From positions 248,001 through 312,000 of the forward strand of contig NZ_JNXG01000011.1 of the NCBI RefSeq assembly GCF_000717025.1: 64,000 nucleotides of DNA, in the 5' to 3' direction. Below the pieces are notes generated by a model, which saw nothing but the letters and a program-made list of their open reading frames with translations, had not been told where the DNA came from and did not search any database. The stretch comes from Streptomyces atroolivaceus (GTDB taxonomy: Bacteria > Actinomycetota > Actinomycetes > Streptomycetales > Streptomycetaceae). Numbering within the stretch: the first letter of the stretch is position 1; every line of letters starts with the position of its first letter. Of this stretch, positions 35,707-44,294 are shown one piece after another. The translations under genes and the position numbers were made by a program.

Positions 35707-36686
35707 CGGCGCCCACCGTCCAAGGTCGGCGTGTAGCTGTTCATGATGGCCGTACGGGCGGCGTCCGGCAGCTGGCCCATCATGGAGAGGACGCGCTCCC
35801 GGCGGCGCAGGGCGCCCTGCCGTACGGGCAGTCCGGGTGAGGGCTCCAGTTGCGGTACGACGGTGCGCGGCCCGGCCGTGTGACCGAAGCCGTTGGTCTG
35901 CTCCGCTGCGAGGGTGGCCGCGTCCTTCTCCTCGGACATGCCGATGGGGCCTTCGCGGCGTCCGGCGAGGAACTGCGAGACGACGGGCATGTCGCTGGTG
36001 AGCAGAACCTCGCGCGGGCCGAAGGTGACGAGGTTGCGGCAGAACAGCATCCCCATGTTGTCGGGGACGGTGGCCGCGATGTCGAGGTTGTGGGTGACGA
36101 TGAGCATCGTCGCGTCGATCTGGGCGTTGAGATCGATGAGGAGCTGCGAGAGGTAGGCCGTACGCACCGGGTCGAGCCCGGAGTCCGGCTCGTCGCAGAG
36201 GATGATCTGCGGGTCCAGGACGAGGGCACGGGCGAGACCGGCCCGCTTGCGCATGCCGCCGGATATCTCGCCCGGCAGCTTTCCCTCGGCGCCCAGCAGT
36301 CCCACGATGTCGATCCGCTCCATGACGATGCGGCGGATCTCGGACTCCTTCTTGCGGGTGTGCTCACGCAGGGGGAAGGCGATGTTGTCGAAGAGCGACA
36401 TCGAGCCGAAGAGTGCGCCGTCCTGGAACATGAGGCCGAAGAGTTTCCGGGTCTCCATGATTTCGCGCTCGGGGCTGTTCACCATGTCGACGCCGTTGAT
36501 GAGGACACGGCCCTTTTCCGGTTTCAGCAGTCCGATGATGGACTTCAGGAACACGGTTTTCCCGGTGCCGGAAGGCCCGAGCATGACACTCACCTCACCG
36601 GCCGGCAGCGTGAGACTGATGTCCTGCCAGATGTTCTGCTTGCCGAAGGACTTCGTCAGGCCTTCGACGACTACTTCGATACCCAT
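35703..36686 (-). CDS. Mkl/MlaF-type ATPase of the Mce lipid importer
   Basis: 327-aa ABC ATPase. Walker A is GPSGTGKT (37-44), the signature LSGG equivalent is EISGGMRKRAGLARALVLDP, Walker B is IILCDEPDSGLDPVRT, and the H-loop is IVTHNL. About 75 extra residues follow the core and end RTAIMNSYTPTLDGGRR, as in actinobacterial Mkl proteins. It powers lipid or steroid import through the permeases and Mce tube encoded downstream. First gene of a 14-gene operon, with a strong GGGAGG ribosome site. Confidence 0.94.
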   Translation of the reverse strand: MGIEVVVEGLTKSFGKQNIWQDISLTLPAGEVSVMLGPSGTGKTVFLKSIIGLLKPEKGRVLINGVDMVNSPEREIMETRKLFGLMFQDGALFGSMSLFDNIAFPLREHTRKKESEIRRIVMERIDIVGLLGAEGKLPGEISGGMRKRAGLARALVLDPQIILCDEPDSGLDPVRTAYLSQLLIDLNAQIDATMLIVTHNLDIAATVPDNMGMLFCRNLVTFGPREVLLTSDMPVVSQFLAGRREGPIGMSEEKDAATLAAEQTNGFGHTAGPRTVVPQLEPSPGLPVRQGALRRRERVLSMMGQLPDAARTAIMNSYTPTLDGGRR

Positions 36687-37285
36687 CGGCCCTCCCTCGA
36701 AGTGGTGGTGAACGACGTCATCTGTCAGCGCTCCGGCTCCGGTAAAAGCAATGGCGACTCGTCACACATGCACCAGGAGGCGCACGTTAAGTCCGTCGAA
36801 TCCGCCAGGACAAGCCGTTGAACAGCGGGAATCGGCGGAAGTGGATCTCCGGGTGGATCATTTGTCACCGAATGACAAACCCGCCCGGCGACTTTGTCGG
36901 ATTCTGCGCAAGCTCTCCGACTGCACCGGGGTCCCGCGGCCCAGGGGGGCCGGAGCCACGAGACCCCAGCAGTTGGGAGCACCCCGCCCCGGCGAGAGGG
37001 TTCAGGACCGGGGGAACTCCCGAAGGAATCCCGGGTCAAGGGGGCACGACCAGGACTCCACGTGCGTCGAACGAGCAGGTACGGACGCCTTTCCGATCTG
37101 CTCAAGCCGGACGCTACGGGCCGGTAACCTAAGTCCGCAATAGCACTTCACGAACTTTCTCCCAGGTAATTGCACAGCACCGTTTTCTTGTGAAGCAATG
37201 AGCAATCAGGACGCGAAACCTATCGAAAAGTGAGGACCTGCGGGCCGAAGCCGCGGGCATCGGAGCCCCGCCCCGGACACGCCGA
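36687..37285. other. Long intergenic region upstream of the Mce operon
   Basis: About 600 bp without a credible gene; open frames here lack codon bias and ribosome sites. It should hold the Mce promoter (minus strand) and contains one inverted repeat (36861-36879). The stretch 37120-37200 is relatively AT-rich. Nothing else was recognised. Confidence 0.6.
36861..36879. promoter_or_regulatory. Inverted repeat upstream of the Mce operon
   Basis: TTTGTCA, spacer CCGAA, TGACAAA is a perfect 7-bp inverted repeat about 175 bp upstream of the ATPase start. It looks like a dimeric repressor site rather than a terminator, as the stem is AT-rich and short. Confidence 0.45.
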
Positions 37286-37324
37286 AGCCCGCCCCGACCA
37301 GGGTTCATTCGGTCGGGGCGGGCT
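37286..37324. terminator. Strong terminator of the secreted-protein operon
   Basis: AGCCCGCCCCGACC (37286-37299) and GGTCGGGGCGGGCT (37311-37324) form a perfect 14-bp stem around an 11-base loop. It lies 72 bp after the stop of the gene at 37396 on the minus strand. Confidence 0.8.
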
Positions 37325-37395
37325 CTTGGGCACTCAAGGGCGGGACGCACGGAATGACAAGAAGCCGGCTGCGGCGCCCGCACCGTTCCGTGCGG

Positions 37396-38352
37396 CTACT
37401 TCACCGCGGAGTGCCAGCTCTCGGAGAGCTCCTTGCCGGCGTCGGGCACCGACAGTCCCGGAGCGGTGAGACCTGCCGTGTAGGTCTTGGCGTCGTTGAG
37501 AACGAGGTTGCTCGAGCCGGCGGCGGCGGGCAGGCCGACCTTGAGGTCGATCGCCCAGCTGAGAAGTCCGCCGAGGCCGCAGCCGCTCGCCTTCGGCACC
37601 GAGAACTGGCTGTCACCCTGGGCCGCCCCGGACAGGGCGATCTGGATCAGCGAGCCCTCGTCCGGGTTCGCCGTGCCGTCAGCGTTGAATCGTGAGGCCG
37701 CGAAGCTGGGGGCGCTGATGTTTCCGGGACGCAGAAGCACCGGGTTACTGCTGCTTCCTATGTAGCAGTTGGAGCCGAGCAGCGGGTTCTCCAGGCGGAT
37801 CTTGACGGGCAGCTTGACGATCGGCCCGGAGGATATGCCCGCGACCAGGCTGAAGTCGGTCGGCGTGCCGGCCGACTCGACCGTCGCGGTCACCTTGTTC
37901 AGGGTGGCGTTGGTGATCTGCCCGCAGACGGCCGAGACCACGGGGACGTTGCTGGGGCACATGATGCCGAGCAGCCCGCCGGGGATGGTGGTCTTGCCGG
38001 TGATGAGGGATCCGGCCGGCGGCGGGACGACCGTGTAGGTCCCGTCGGCCGGGTGCTGGATGACACCGAACTGCAGGTTCGTCGAGCCGGTCGTCGCCTC
38101 GGTCTTGCCCAGCTTGATCGACCCGTTGGGCGAGGTCGACGTCACGCACAGGGGGACGTCCGTGTCGCCGTCCGCCGCGAGCATCGCGGGGGCATCCACC
38201 GGACAGCGGTCGAACGGTGCCCAGCTGCCGTTGAGCTGGGTCGCTGCGGCAGGGGCGGCACCGGCCGGCGACGCGGTCAGGGGCATGACCAGCGCGGCGG
38301 ACGCGGCGACGGCGCCGGTGGCCTTGATCCAGGTCTTCGAGGCAGATCTCAT
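37396..38352 (-). CDS. Secreted protein of unknown function, last of four-gene island
   Basis: 318 aa. Signal peptide: KTWIKATGAVAASAALVMPL, cut near ASPAGA (about 33). The mature part is rich in Gly, Pro, Ser and Thr and predicted mostly beta, with several cysteines (DRCPVD, PLCVTS, IMCPSN, AVCGQI, SNCYIG, SGCGLGG). No catalytic motif was seen. The ATG has GAGGGA 3 bases upstream. It follows the DUF6801 gene by 68 bp and ends at the strong terminator. Neighbourhood suggests a cell-surface role. Confidence 0.8.
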   Translation of the reverse strand: MRSASKTWIKATGAVAASAALVMPLTASPAGAAPAAATQLNGSWAPFDRCPVDAPAMLAADGDTDVPLCVTSTSPNGSIKLGKTEATTGSTNLQFGVIQHPADGTYTVVPPPAGSLITGKTTIPGGLLGIMCPSNVPVVSAVCGQITNATLNKVTATVESAGTPTDFSLVAGISSGPIVKLPVKIRLENPLLGSNCYIGSSSNPVLLRPGNISAPSFAASRFNADGTANPDEGSLIQIALSGAAQGDSQFSVPKASGCGLGGLLSWAIDLKVGLPAAAGSSNLVLNDAKTYTAGLTAPGLSVPDAGKELSESWHSAVK

Positions 38353-38420
38353 CGTTCCCTCAATTCGTGAGGCGGGTCGGGGGATTGCTGTGTTGGTGCG
38401 GTTGGTCGTGCGGATTCGGG

Positions 38421-39920
38421 TCAACGGCTGGCTTCGGGCGTGTCCGTCGGCTCGTAGGCGTCCGTGCACACGCCACCGGCACCGGGCGTGTGCTGAGAGG
38501 GCGCACAAGGAGCCCCCTGCACCTGTTTGACGTAGCCGGGCACTCCGGACAGGGACGCGGTGAAGATGTTGTCCAGGTCCTCGTCGGCACCGCACCCGCT
38601 GAAGGGAGGCAGTGTCACCGCTCCGGTCAGCTCGCCCCCGGTCGCCAGGGTGTACCCCACCTGGACTCCGTCCTTCAGCGTCATGTGCCCCTCCAGTCTC
38701 AGGGTGAAGGGTTTACTGGTGCGGCAGTTGTCACCCACGTCCAAGGGCACGCCGTTGACCTCGACGTCACGGAGCCTGAGCATCAGCTCGAGAGTCACCG
38801 CCGTCACGGCCTTGGTCGAGCCCTCGGCGATGTTGATCGCCAGGTCGGACTTGATGTTCGGGACACGAGTCCCGTCAGGGTTGGTTCTCGGGGGGATCTG
38901 CGTCATTTCCAGCGTCGCGGTCGTCGGCATGAATCCGAACGTCAAGAAGGTGCCGGATGCAGGCGGGAGCTGTGGCTTCCCCTCGTGGTCGAGGTCGACC
39001 GCCGAGTCCTGGTACACGTGCAGGAACTCACCCTCGGGTACGACCCTGCTTTCGCCCTGCGTGATCCGCGCACAGGCCAACGGGAATTTGGTCGCCCCCT
39101 TGAGTTTTGCCACGTTGGCGTAGCCGGTGACAAAGGCGACCATGCCCATGTAGTCACTCGGATCGCCCGCACACGGAGGCGCATCGGCCGCAGCGGGCCG
39201 CGCCGGAGTTCCGACCTTCGGGAGGTCCTCGTCTCCGCCTGTTACCTCTTCCTCGGGCCAGGATCCGGTCGGGGTGGGCTCCGCCCCCGGCTCCCCGCCC
39301 CCACCGCTCACGGGCACCTCTGCCAGCGTGGCCTCCTGCCCGGCGTCCAACGCGCAGCTCAGGGACAGGGCCGGCGGCTCGGCCGGTGCCCCGTCGGCCT
39401 TCTTGAGAGCGAGTTCCACGGAGAGGGCGCCCGCCTCGAATGCCAGGTCACCGGGCGCCTCGGGCTTCACGTAGGGGACGCTCCCCGACGTACTCAGCGC
39501 CAGGTCGCCCGCTTCGGGGACCGGTGCCGGATCGGCGGTCTTCCCGATCCACTCCGTCCGGGCGCGCTGATCCCCCTGGACGACGTCTACCGAGAGTTGC
39601 GCCTCCGCACTCACGGTCGCCGCTCCGGAGCCGGAAAGTGCGGCCGCCGCGCCCTCGGGCAGCGTCAGGTCCAGCCCCAGGTCCTCGGGCTGGATCGTCT
39701 GTCCTGCCTGAGCGGACTCGGGAACCTTGGCGGTGACGACGACCTTCACCGGCTGCTCGCCCTCCGGAAGGCCGCAAGTGTAAGCCAGCTCCGTATCGAC
39801 ATCCTGCACACCGACTGCGGCCTGCGCACCGGGGACCATGCTTCCCAGCAGCACCGCGGTGGCCACCGCCGCGCCCCGCGCCGTGCGCCTGCGTGCTCCC
39901 GTCGTACGAGTGCCTCTCAC
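38421..39920 (-). CDS. Secreted DUF6801 domain protein
   Basis: 499 aa from GTG 39920, preceded by AAGGGGA 8 bases upstream; a longer ATG at 39956 (511 aa) is also open. The signal peptide is RRTARGAAVATAVLLGSMVP with cleavage after GAQA. Residues about 40-200 match DUF6801: TELAYTCGLPEGEQPVKVVVTAKVP and related beta strands. An acidic linker (PEEEVTGGDEDLPKV) leads to a second beta-rich domain with paired cysteines (PPCAGDP, LACARI, DNCRTS, SGCGAD). Function unknown. Confidence 0.82.
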   Translation of the reverse strand: MRGTRTTGARRRTARGAAVATAVLLGSMVPGAQAAVGVQDVDTELAYTCGLPEGEQPVKVVVTAKVPESAQAGQTIQPEDLGLDLTLPEGAAAALSGSGAATVSAEAQLSVDVVQGDQRARTEWIGKTADPAPVPEAGDLALSTSGSVPYVKPEAPGDLAFEAGALSVELALKKADGAPAEPPALSLSCALDAGQEATLAEVPVSGGGGEPGAEPTPTGSWPEEEVTGGDEDLPKVGTPARPAAADAPPCAGDPSDYMGMVAFVTGYANVAKLKGATKFPLACARITQGESRVVPEGEFLHVYQDSAVDLDHEGKPQLPPASGTFLTFGFMPTTATLEMTQIPPRTNPDGTRVPNIKSDLAINIAEGSTKAVTAVTLELMLRLRDVEVNGVPLDVGDNCRTSKPFTLRLEGHMTLKDGVQVGYTLATGGELTGAVTLPPFSGCGADEDLDNIFTASLSGVPGYVKQVQGAPCAPSQHTPGAGGVCTDAYEPTDTPEASR

Positions 39921-40016
39921 TGACGATGTCCCCTTTCGGACCGGTCGGACGTACATCGCGCGGCGGGTGGACCCGCAACGGGATGCCTGCTCGCTCAGGA
40001 CTGGTGTGCGGCCGGA

Positions 40017-40661
40017 TCAGGGGGTGTACACGATGCTCGGCCTGGTGCTGCCGCCGCTCGGCGTGGTCACCGAATGGCGGGCTTCGTACACCCAGTTGTC
40101 GCCCACCGCGGCGAGCCCGGCACACCCCGCAGTGGTCGTGGCCACCGTGAGCCGGTAGGTGTCGTCGTTGTCGACCTGCAGCTGCCCGGTGGAGTTGGTG
40201 TAGGTGGTGGCGAGTCGGCCCGAGACCACCATGGTGCAGGTGAGCATCTGCAACCTGAGCTTCACACCCGAGATGTATCCCCTGGTGACACCGGCGGTGT
40301 AGCTGTTCGCCATCAACTTCCACGGGGTGGATGTGTCAGCCACAGGGTTCATTGGGCCGAACGGGCTGGAGCAGTTGCTCCATGTCATCGGGGCAATGGT
40401 GCCGATCTGCACGTCTGCGGTGCCGGAGGCTGACGCCAGGTCGCCCCGCGCCGCCGATGACTTGCACGCCAGAGGAATGCCGGCGCTGAGGCCCCATTGG
40501 ATCCGGACGGCCCCGGAGTCGGCGGAGAAGGTCTGCACCGAGCTCGGGCCGACGGTCCAGGTCGACGCCGCGACGCCCGCCGTGGCGGCGGGTGCCGCGA
40601 AGGTGACCGCGGCGACGGCGGCACCCGCCGCCGTGGCGAGAGTCCCGGGAGATCTGTGCAC
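40017..40661 (-). CDS. Secreted beta-rich protein, tandem paralogue 2
   Basis: 214 aa from a GTG with GGAGG nearby. Signal peptide: TLATAAGAAVAAVTFAAPAA. The mature sequence starts GVAASTWTVGPS and contains ASGTADVQIGTIAPMTWSNC, SSPFGPMNPVADTSTPWKL and TRGYISGVKLRLQMLTC, ending RPSIVYTP. About half of these positions are shared with the next gene, so the two are duplicates. Four cysteines probably form two disulfides. Function unknown. Confidence 0.85.
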   Translation of the reverse strand: MHRSPGTLATAAGAAVAAVTFAAPAATAGVAASTWTVGPSSVQTFSADSGAVRIQWGLSAGIPLACKSSAARGDLASASGTADVQIGTIAPMTWSNCSSPFGPMNPVADTSTPWKLMANSYTAGVTRGYISGVKLRLQMLTCTMVVSGRLATTYTNSTGQLQVDNDDTYRLTVATTTAGCAGLAAVGDNWVYEARHSVTTPSGGSTRPSIVYTP

Positions 40662-40766
40662 AGCCGGCTCCTCCGTTCCGGTAACGGGCTGGTGGGCACG
40701 GGGATCGCACGGCGGGCGGACCCCGCCGTGCGATTCCTGCTCATTCCTGAGTGGCTCGTGACCGGG

Positions 40767-41405
40767 TCAGGGGGTGTACACGATGCCGGGCTTGATGGTG
40801 GTACCCGTCTTGACCGCGTTGTACTTGGCGGTGTAGGTCGGGTGCTGGCCCACGGCCGCGATGCCGGCGCAACCCGGGGTGACGGTGGCGACGGTCAGCT
40901 GGTAGGTGGCGTTGTTGCCGATCGTGAGCTGACCGCTGGTGTTGTTGTAGCCGGCGGTGACGTTGCCCGTCACCGTGAAGGTGCACGTGAGGACCGTCAG
41001 CGTGGCCTTCACTCCGGAGATGTAACCGGTGGTGGTTCCGGCGCTGTAGCTGTTCGCCTTCAGCTGCCACGCCGGGGAGGTGTTGGCGGTCGGTGTCACC
41101 GGTCCGAACGGACTGGTGCACCCGCTCCAGGTCAGCGGAGCGATGGTGCCGACCGTCACGTTCGAGGTACCGGAGGCGGTCGCCAGCACGGCGTTGGCCG
41201 CCGATGTCGTACACGTCAGCGGGATGCCGTTGAGGCTGAGAGAGACGGTGCCGGAGTTGGTGGCCGAGACCGCCACCGGCGAGGGCGCGGGGGTGACGGT
41301 CCAGGTCGGGGCGGCCACGCCGGCGGTGGCGGTGGTGGCGCCGAGCGTTACAGCGGCTGCGGCGGCACCGGCCGCGATCGCGATCTTTCTGAGGGAGTTG
41401 CGCAC
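40767..41405 (-). CDS. Secreted beta-rich protein, tandem paralogue 1
   Basis: 212 aa. The GTG at 41405 is chosen because GGAGG lies 8 bases upstream and a clean signal peptide follows (KIAIAAGAAAAAVTLGATTATA). The mature part begins GVAAPTWTVTPAPSP, with LTCTTSAANAVLATASGTSN, APLTWSGCTSPFGPVTPT, and a final IKPGIVYTP. Very rich in Thr, Ala and Val. First gene of the four-gene secreted island; 105 bp separate it from its paralogue. Confidence 0.85.
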   Translation of the reverse strand: MRNSLRKIAIAAGAAAAAVTLGATTATAGVAAPTWTVTPAPSPVAVSATNSGTVSLSLNGIPLTCTTSAANAVLATASGTSNVTVGTIAPLTWSGCTSPFGPVTPTANTSPAWQLKANSYSAGTTTGYISGVKATLTVLTCTFTVTGNVTAGYNNTSGQLTIGNNATYQLTVATVTPGCAGIAAVGQHPTYTAKYNAVKTGTTIKPGIVYTP

Positions 41406-42067
41406 AGTGAGTTCCTCCGATTCGCCAGTGCGTGTGCACTGTTGCGGGGAAGGCACCCGAATTCCTGCAAAGGCGCAGGGAGTGCCGCGATGAATCGTGT
41501 TGCGTGGGGGCCGTGCTGCGCTTTCAGCCACACACGTTCTGTGACAGGGCGTGACGTTACTTGCGGGAAACTTCGAGCACAATCCTGTGCGTCAAGATTG
41601 GTCCGGCGATTTTTTTTCCTCGTCAGTAGGTCACTAATTCACCCCGCCCACTTGTCACTTGGTGCGCAATATCCCTCGGAAATGTCGTGTGGGGCAGGGA
41701 TCGCCCGACTCGGCGCGACCGCGCCCCGGGACGCCTGGACATGATCAAAGGGTGCATGCGAGGGGCATACAGAACCGTCCAGGACGGCCGGCGGTGCGGC
41801 TGCCGGAGCGCCGCACGGGCACCCCTGGCACAGCCCACGGCCGAAAACATTGTCCGGAAGTGAGCATTTACCGTCCCACCTGCACCGAAGCCTCACACCG
41901 GGGCCATGTTGTGTGCCCCATGCACTTCGATCTTGTCCAGACGGTGTGCACCCTGCCCGACTTGGTCTATCTTCGGCGCCGATGTTGGTATACACCTGTC
42001 GGTCCGTGGGAGCGCTTTCCCCCACCTGCTCCACCCACGCCGGGCCCAGGAAAGCGAGGGGACGGTC
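41406..42067. other. Divergent promoter region between secreted island and PucR gene
   Basis: About 660 bp with no credible gene. It is less GC-rich than its surroundings, with a T-run near 41610. It should hold promoters for the island (minus) and for pucR (plus). Open frames on both strands are unsupported. No clear palindrome was recognised. Confidence 0.55.
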
Positions 42068-43282
42068 ATGCCGAGACTTATCCAGCCGCTGGACACCGGA
42101 GACCCGTTGGGGCCCCTCCCCCAGGAGTTCGCCGCGATCATGCGGCCCGAACTGCCGAGCCTGATCAAAGAGATAGGCATGGAGGTGACCCGTGCCTATC
42201 CGGAATACGCGCGTCTGCTCAACGGACCGAACGGCGCCTCGATCCGGCTGGGTGTCGAACAGAGCCTTTCCTCCTTCGTCGATCTCGTCGCCGAACCCAC
42301 GGCCCCCACGGTCCTGCGCGACGACATGTGCCGGAGGTTCGGCAGGTTCGAGGCGTACGAGGGCCGCACCATGGACGCCCTGCAGGGCGCGTACCGGCTG
42401 GGCGCGCGCGTCGCGCTGCGGCGGGCGAAGAAGGTGGGCCGGAGTTACAACTTCTCGCCGGCGCTGATGCTCAGCTTCGCCGACGCGCTGTTCGCGTACG
42501 TGGACGAGCTCGAGTCACTGTCCCGCGAGGGCTACCTGGAGGTGCAGGCCCAGTCCGACCAGCAGAGCGAGGCGGTACGCCGCCGGCTGCTGCATCTGAT
42601 CCTCACGGGCAGACCCGTGCCCCGCAGCGCCATTGCCGAGCTGTGCGAGCAGACCGGATGGACCATGCCCGAGCAGGTCACTCTCGTCGCGGTGCGCGCA
42701 CCGTCCGGCCTCGACCGGATCAGCGCGGACCACGACGTCCTGATCGACCCCGGCGACCCGCAGCCGCACCTGCTGATACCCGGGCCCATGGACGACGCGC
42801 GCAGAGAGATGCTCGACCGGACGATCCCGGGCGGGGGCGCCGCGATCGGGCTGACCGTGCCCACGGCGCTCGCCGCCGACTCGATCCGCTGGGCCCGCCG
42901 CGTGCTGGAACTGGTCGACGCGGGGGTCATCGACGACGCGCCCGTCATACTCTGCGAGGAGCACCTCGTGACGCTCTGGCTGCTCTCGGACACCGCGCTC
43001 CTGGACCAGCTCGCCGAGCGTGAGCTGTCCGCCGTCTCCGGCATCAGCACCACACGGCGCGAGCGGCTGATCGAGACGCTGCGGATCTGGTTCGACACCC
43101 GTGGCACCGCTGCTCAGATGGGTGAACTCCTGGATGTGCACCCGCAGACGGTCCGCTACCGGATGCGCAGCCTCGAAGCCATCTTCGGGGACCAGCTCAC
43201 CGACCCCGAGAGCCGCTTCTCGACCGAAGCGGTGCTACGCGCCCTGAAGTTACGGGAGCGCAGCGGCCAGTCACTCAACTGA
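42068..43282 (+). CDS. PucR-type transcriptional regulator with a TTA codon
   Basis: 404 aa from ATG 42068, with GAGGGGA 5 bases upstream. A sensor-like N-terminal half (PELPSLIKEIGMEVTRAYPEYARLL, then VDLVAEP...RRFGRFEAYEGRTMDALQGAYRLGARVALRR) precedes the PucR helix-turn-helix at the end: RLIETLRIWFDTRGTAAQMGELLDVHPQTVRYRMRSLEAIFG. Codon 395 is TTA (43250-43252), the only such codon I found in a gene here. It ties translation to the bldA tRNA. Divergent from the secreted-protein island, its likely target. Confidence 0.9.
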   Translation: MPRLIQPLDTGDPLGPLPQEFAAIMRPELPSLIKEIGMEVTRAYPEYARLLNGPNGASIRLGVEQSLSSFVDLVAEPTAPTVLRDDMCRRFGRFEAYEGRTMDALQGAYRLGARVALRRAKKVGRSYNFSPALMLSFADALFAYVDELESLSREGYLEVQAQSDQQSEAVRRRLLHLILTGRPVPRSAIAELCEQTGWTMPEQVTLVAVRAPSGLDRISADHDVLIDPGDPQPHLLIPGPMDDARREMLDRTIPGGGAAIGLTVPTALAADSIRWARRVLELVDAGVIDDAPVILCEEHLVTLWLLSDTALLDQLAERELSAVSGISTTRRERLIETLRIWFDTRGTAAQMGELLDVHPQTVRYRMRSLEAIFGDQLTDPESRFSTEAVLRALKLRERSGQSLN

Positions 43283-43480
43283 GGGAGCATCACACGCAGC
43301 ACGCGGAGTCAACTTACCGCCAGGTAACGCGAAATAGACGGTCAGTCCCAAACGGTTGCGACACGGAGACGTTCTCAACGAGAAACCCGGAACTGCGTCC
43401 CGTTACATAGGGAGGAGCGGCGGCCCACCGGCCGTCGCGGAGCACCACCTCCTGGCCAACCATCCGAGAGGGAACCCCCC

Positions 43481-43744
43481 ATGACCGCCTCGCACCTCCT
43501 CGTCCCCGTGCCGATCCCCGACCGGGTCGCCGCGCTCATCGGCTCCTGCACTCCGCCGCACATCCTGCAGGCGGAGTTCGACGCCGACTGCGCCGCCCGC
43601 GAGGTGCGCAGGTTCCGGGGACCGAGGCTCGGCATCGAGGACCAGGCGGACCGCGAGCAGGCGTTGTCCGAGCTCGCCTGGGCCAACAAGGTGCTGTCCG
43701 CCCATCACCCGCATCTCGCGGTGCATCCGGACAGCGCCTTCTGA
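43481..43744 (+). CDS. Small protein of unknown function
   Basis: 87 aa with a well-placed GAGAGGGA ribosome site. The sequence MTASHLLVPVPIPDRVAALI to HLAVHPDSAF has no signal peptide or membrane helix and few cysteines (two). I do not recognise a family. Codon use and ribosome site support a real gene; it lies just ahead of the SCP2 promoter. Confidence 0.65.
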   Translation: MTASHLLVPVPIPDRVAALIGSCTPPHILQAEFDADCAAREVRRFRGPRLGIEDQADREQALSELAWANKVLSAHHPHLAVHPDSAF

Positions 43745-43777
43745 CGCTCCTTGCGAAGCGGCTGCGGCCGCCTTACC

Positions 43778-43807
43778 TTACTCAGAAGTAAGTTTACTCT
43801 GGAGTAA
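43778..43807. promoter_or_regulatory. Double palindromic operator upstream of SCP2/acyl-CoA dehydrogenase
   Basis: TTACTCAGAAGTAA (43778-43791) and TTACTCTGGAGTAA (43794-43807) are two 14-bp inverted repeats with centres 16 bp apart. They end 9 bp before the GTG of the SCP2 gene. The form (6-bp arms, 2-bp centre) fits a TetR-type repressor binding as two dimers. The regulator is not identified. Confidence 0.65.
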
Positions 43808-43816
43808 GGATTTGGC

Positions 43817-44290
43817 GTGTCCGACAACAGCAGCGGCAACCTCTCCGACGAACTGTCCGGGCTCGACTTCGCCGCCGTCTCCCCGGAGGAGTTCGCGCGG
43901 ATCGTCAAGGGCCTGTCCGCCAGGGAGCTCGGCGAGGTCATGCACGGTGACCTGCGTGCCCGGGTGCTGAGCGAGGTCTTCGGCCGGATGAAGCAGCAGT
44001 TCCGTCCGGAGGCGGCCGGGCAGCTGAAGGCCCTGATCCGCTGGAAGATCACCGGCGAGAGCGAGGAGGTCTACGAGACCTCCATAGCCGACGGCGCCTG
44101 CACGGTGAGCGCCGGCCGCTCCGGAGCCGAGCCCCGCACGACCCTGGTGATGGGTGACGCCGATTTCCTCAAACTGGTCTCCGGCAACGGCAATCCCGTG
44201 ACGATGTTCATGATGCGCAAGCTGAAGGTCGCCGGTGACGTCGGCCTGGCCTCGGGCCTGACCCGCTACTTCGACATCCCGAAGGCCTGA
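43817..44290 (+). CDS. SCP2 sterol-binding domain protein
   Basis: 157-aa sterol carrier protein 2-like protein. After a short acidic N-terminus, the SCP2 core runs from about residue 35 (VMHGDLRARVLSEVFGRM) through IRWKITGESEEVYETSIADG and TTLVMGDADFLKLVSGNGNPVTMFMMRKLKVAGDV (about 113-147). It should bind lipids, fatty acyl-CoA or sterol-like molecules. Four bases separate it from the acyl-CoA dehydrogenase gene, so the two form an operon. Confidence 0.9.
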   Translation: MSDNSSGNLSDELSGLDFAAVSPEEFARIVKGLSARELGEVMHGDLRARVLSEVFGRMKQQFRPEAAGQLKALIRWKITGESEEVYETSIADGACTVSAGRSGAEPRTTLVMGDADFLKLVSGNGNPVTMFMMRKLKVAGDVGLASGLTRYFDIPKA

Positions 44291-44294
44291 GCCC

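Noticed and set aside
36751..37143. Plus-strand open frame of 130 codons in the Mce leader
   Set aside because: No ribosome site, no codon bias and no family likeness; two other frames overlap it equally well.
41600..41625. T-run near 41610 as an intrinsic terminator
   Set aside because: No GC-rich stem precedes it; it lies in a divergent promoter region where a terminator is not expected.
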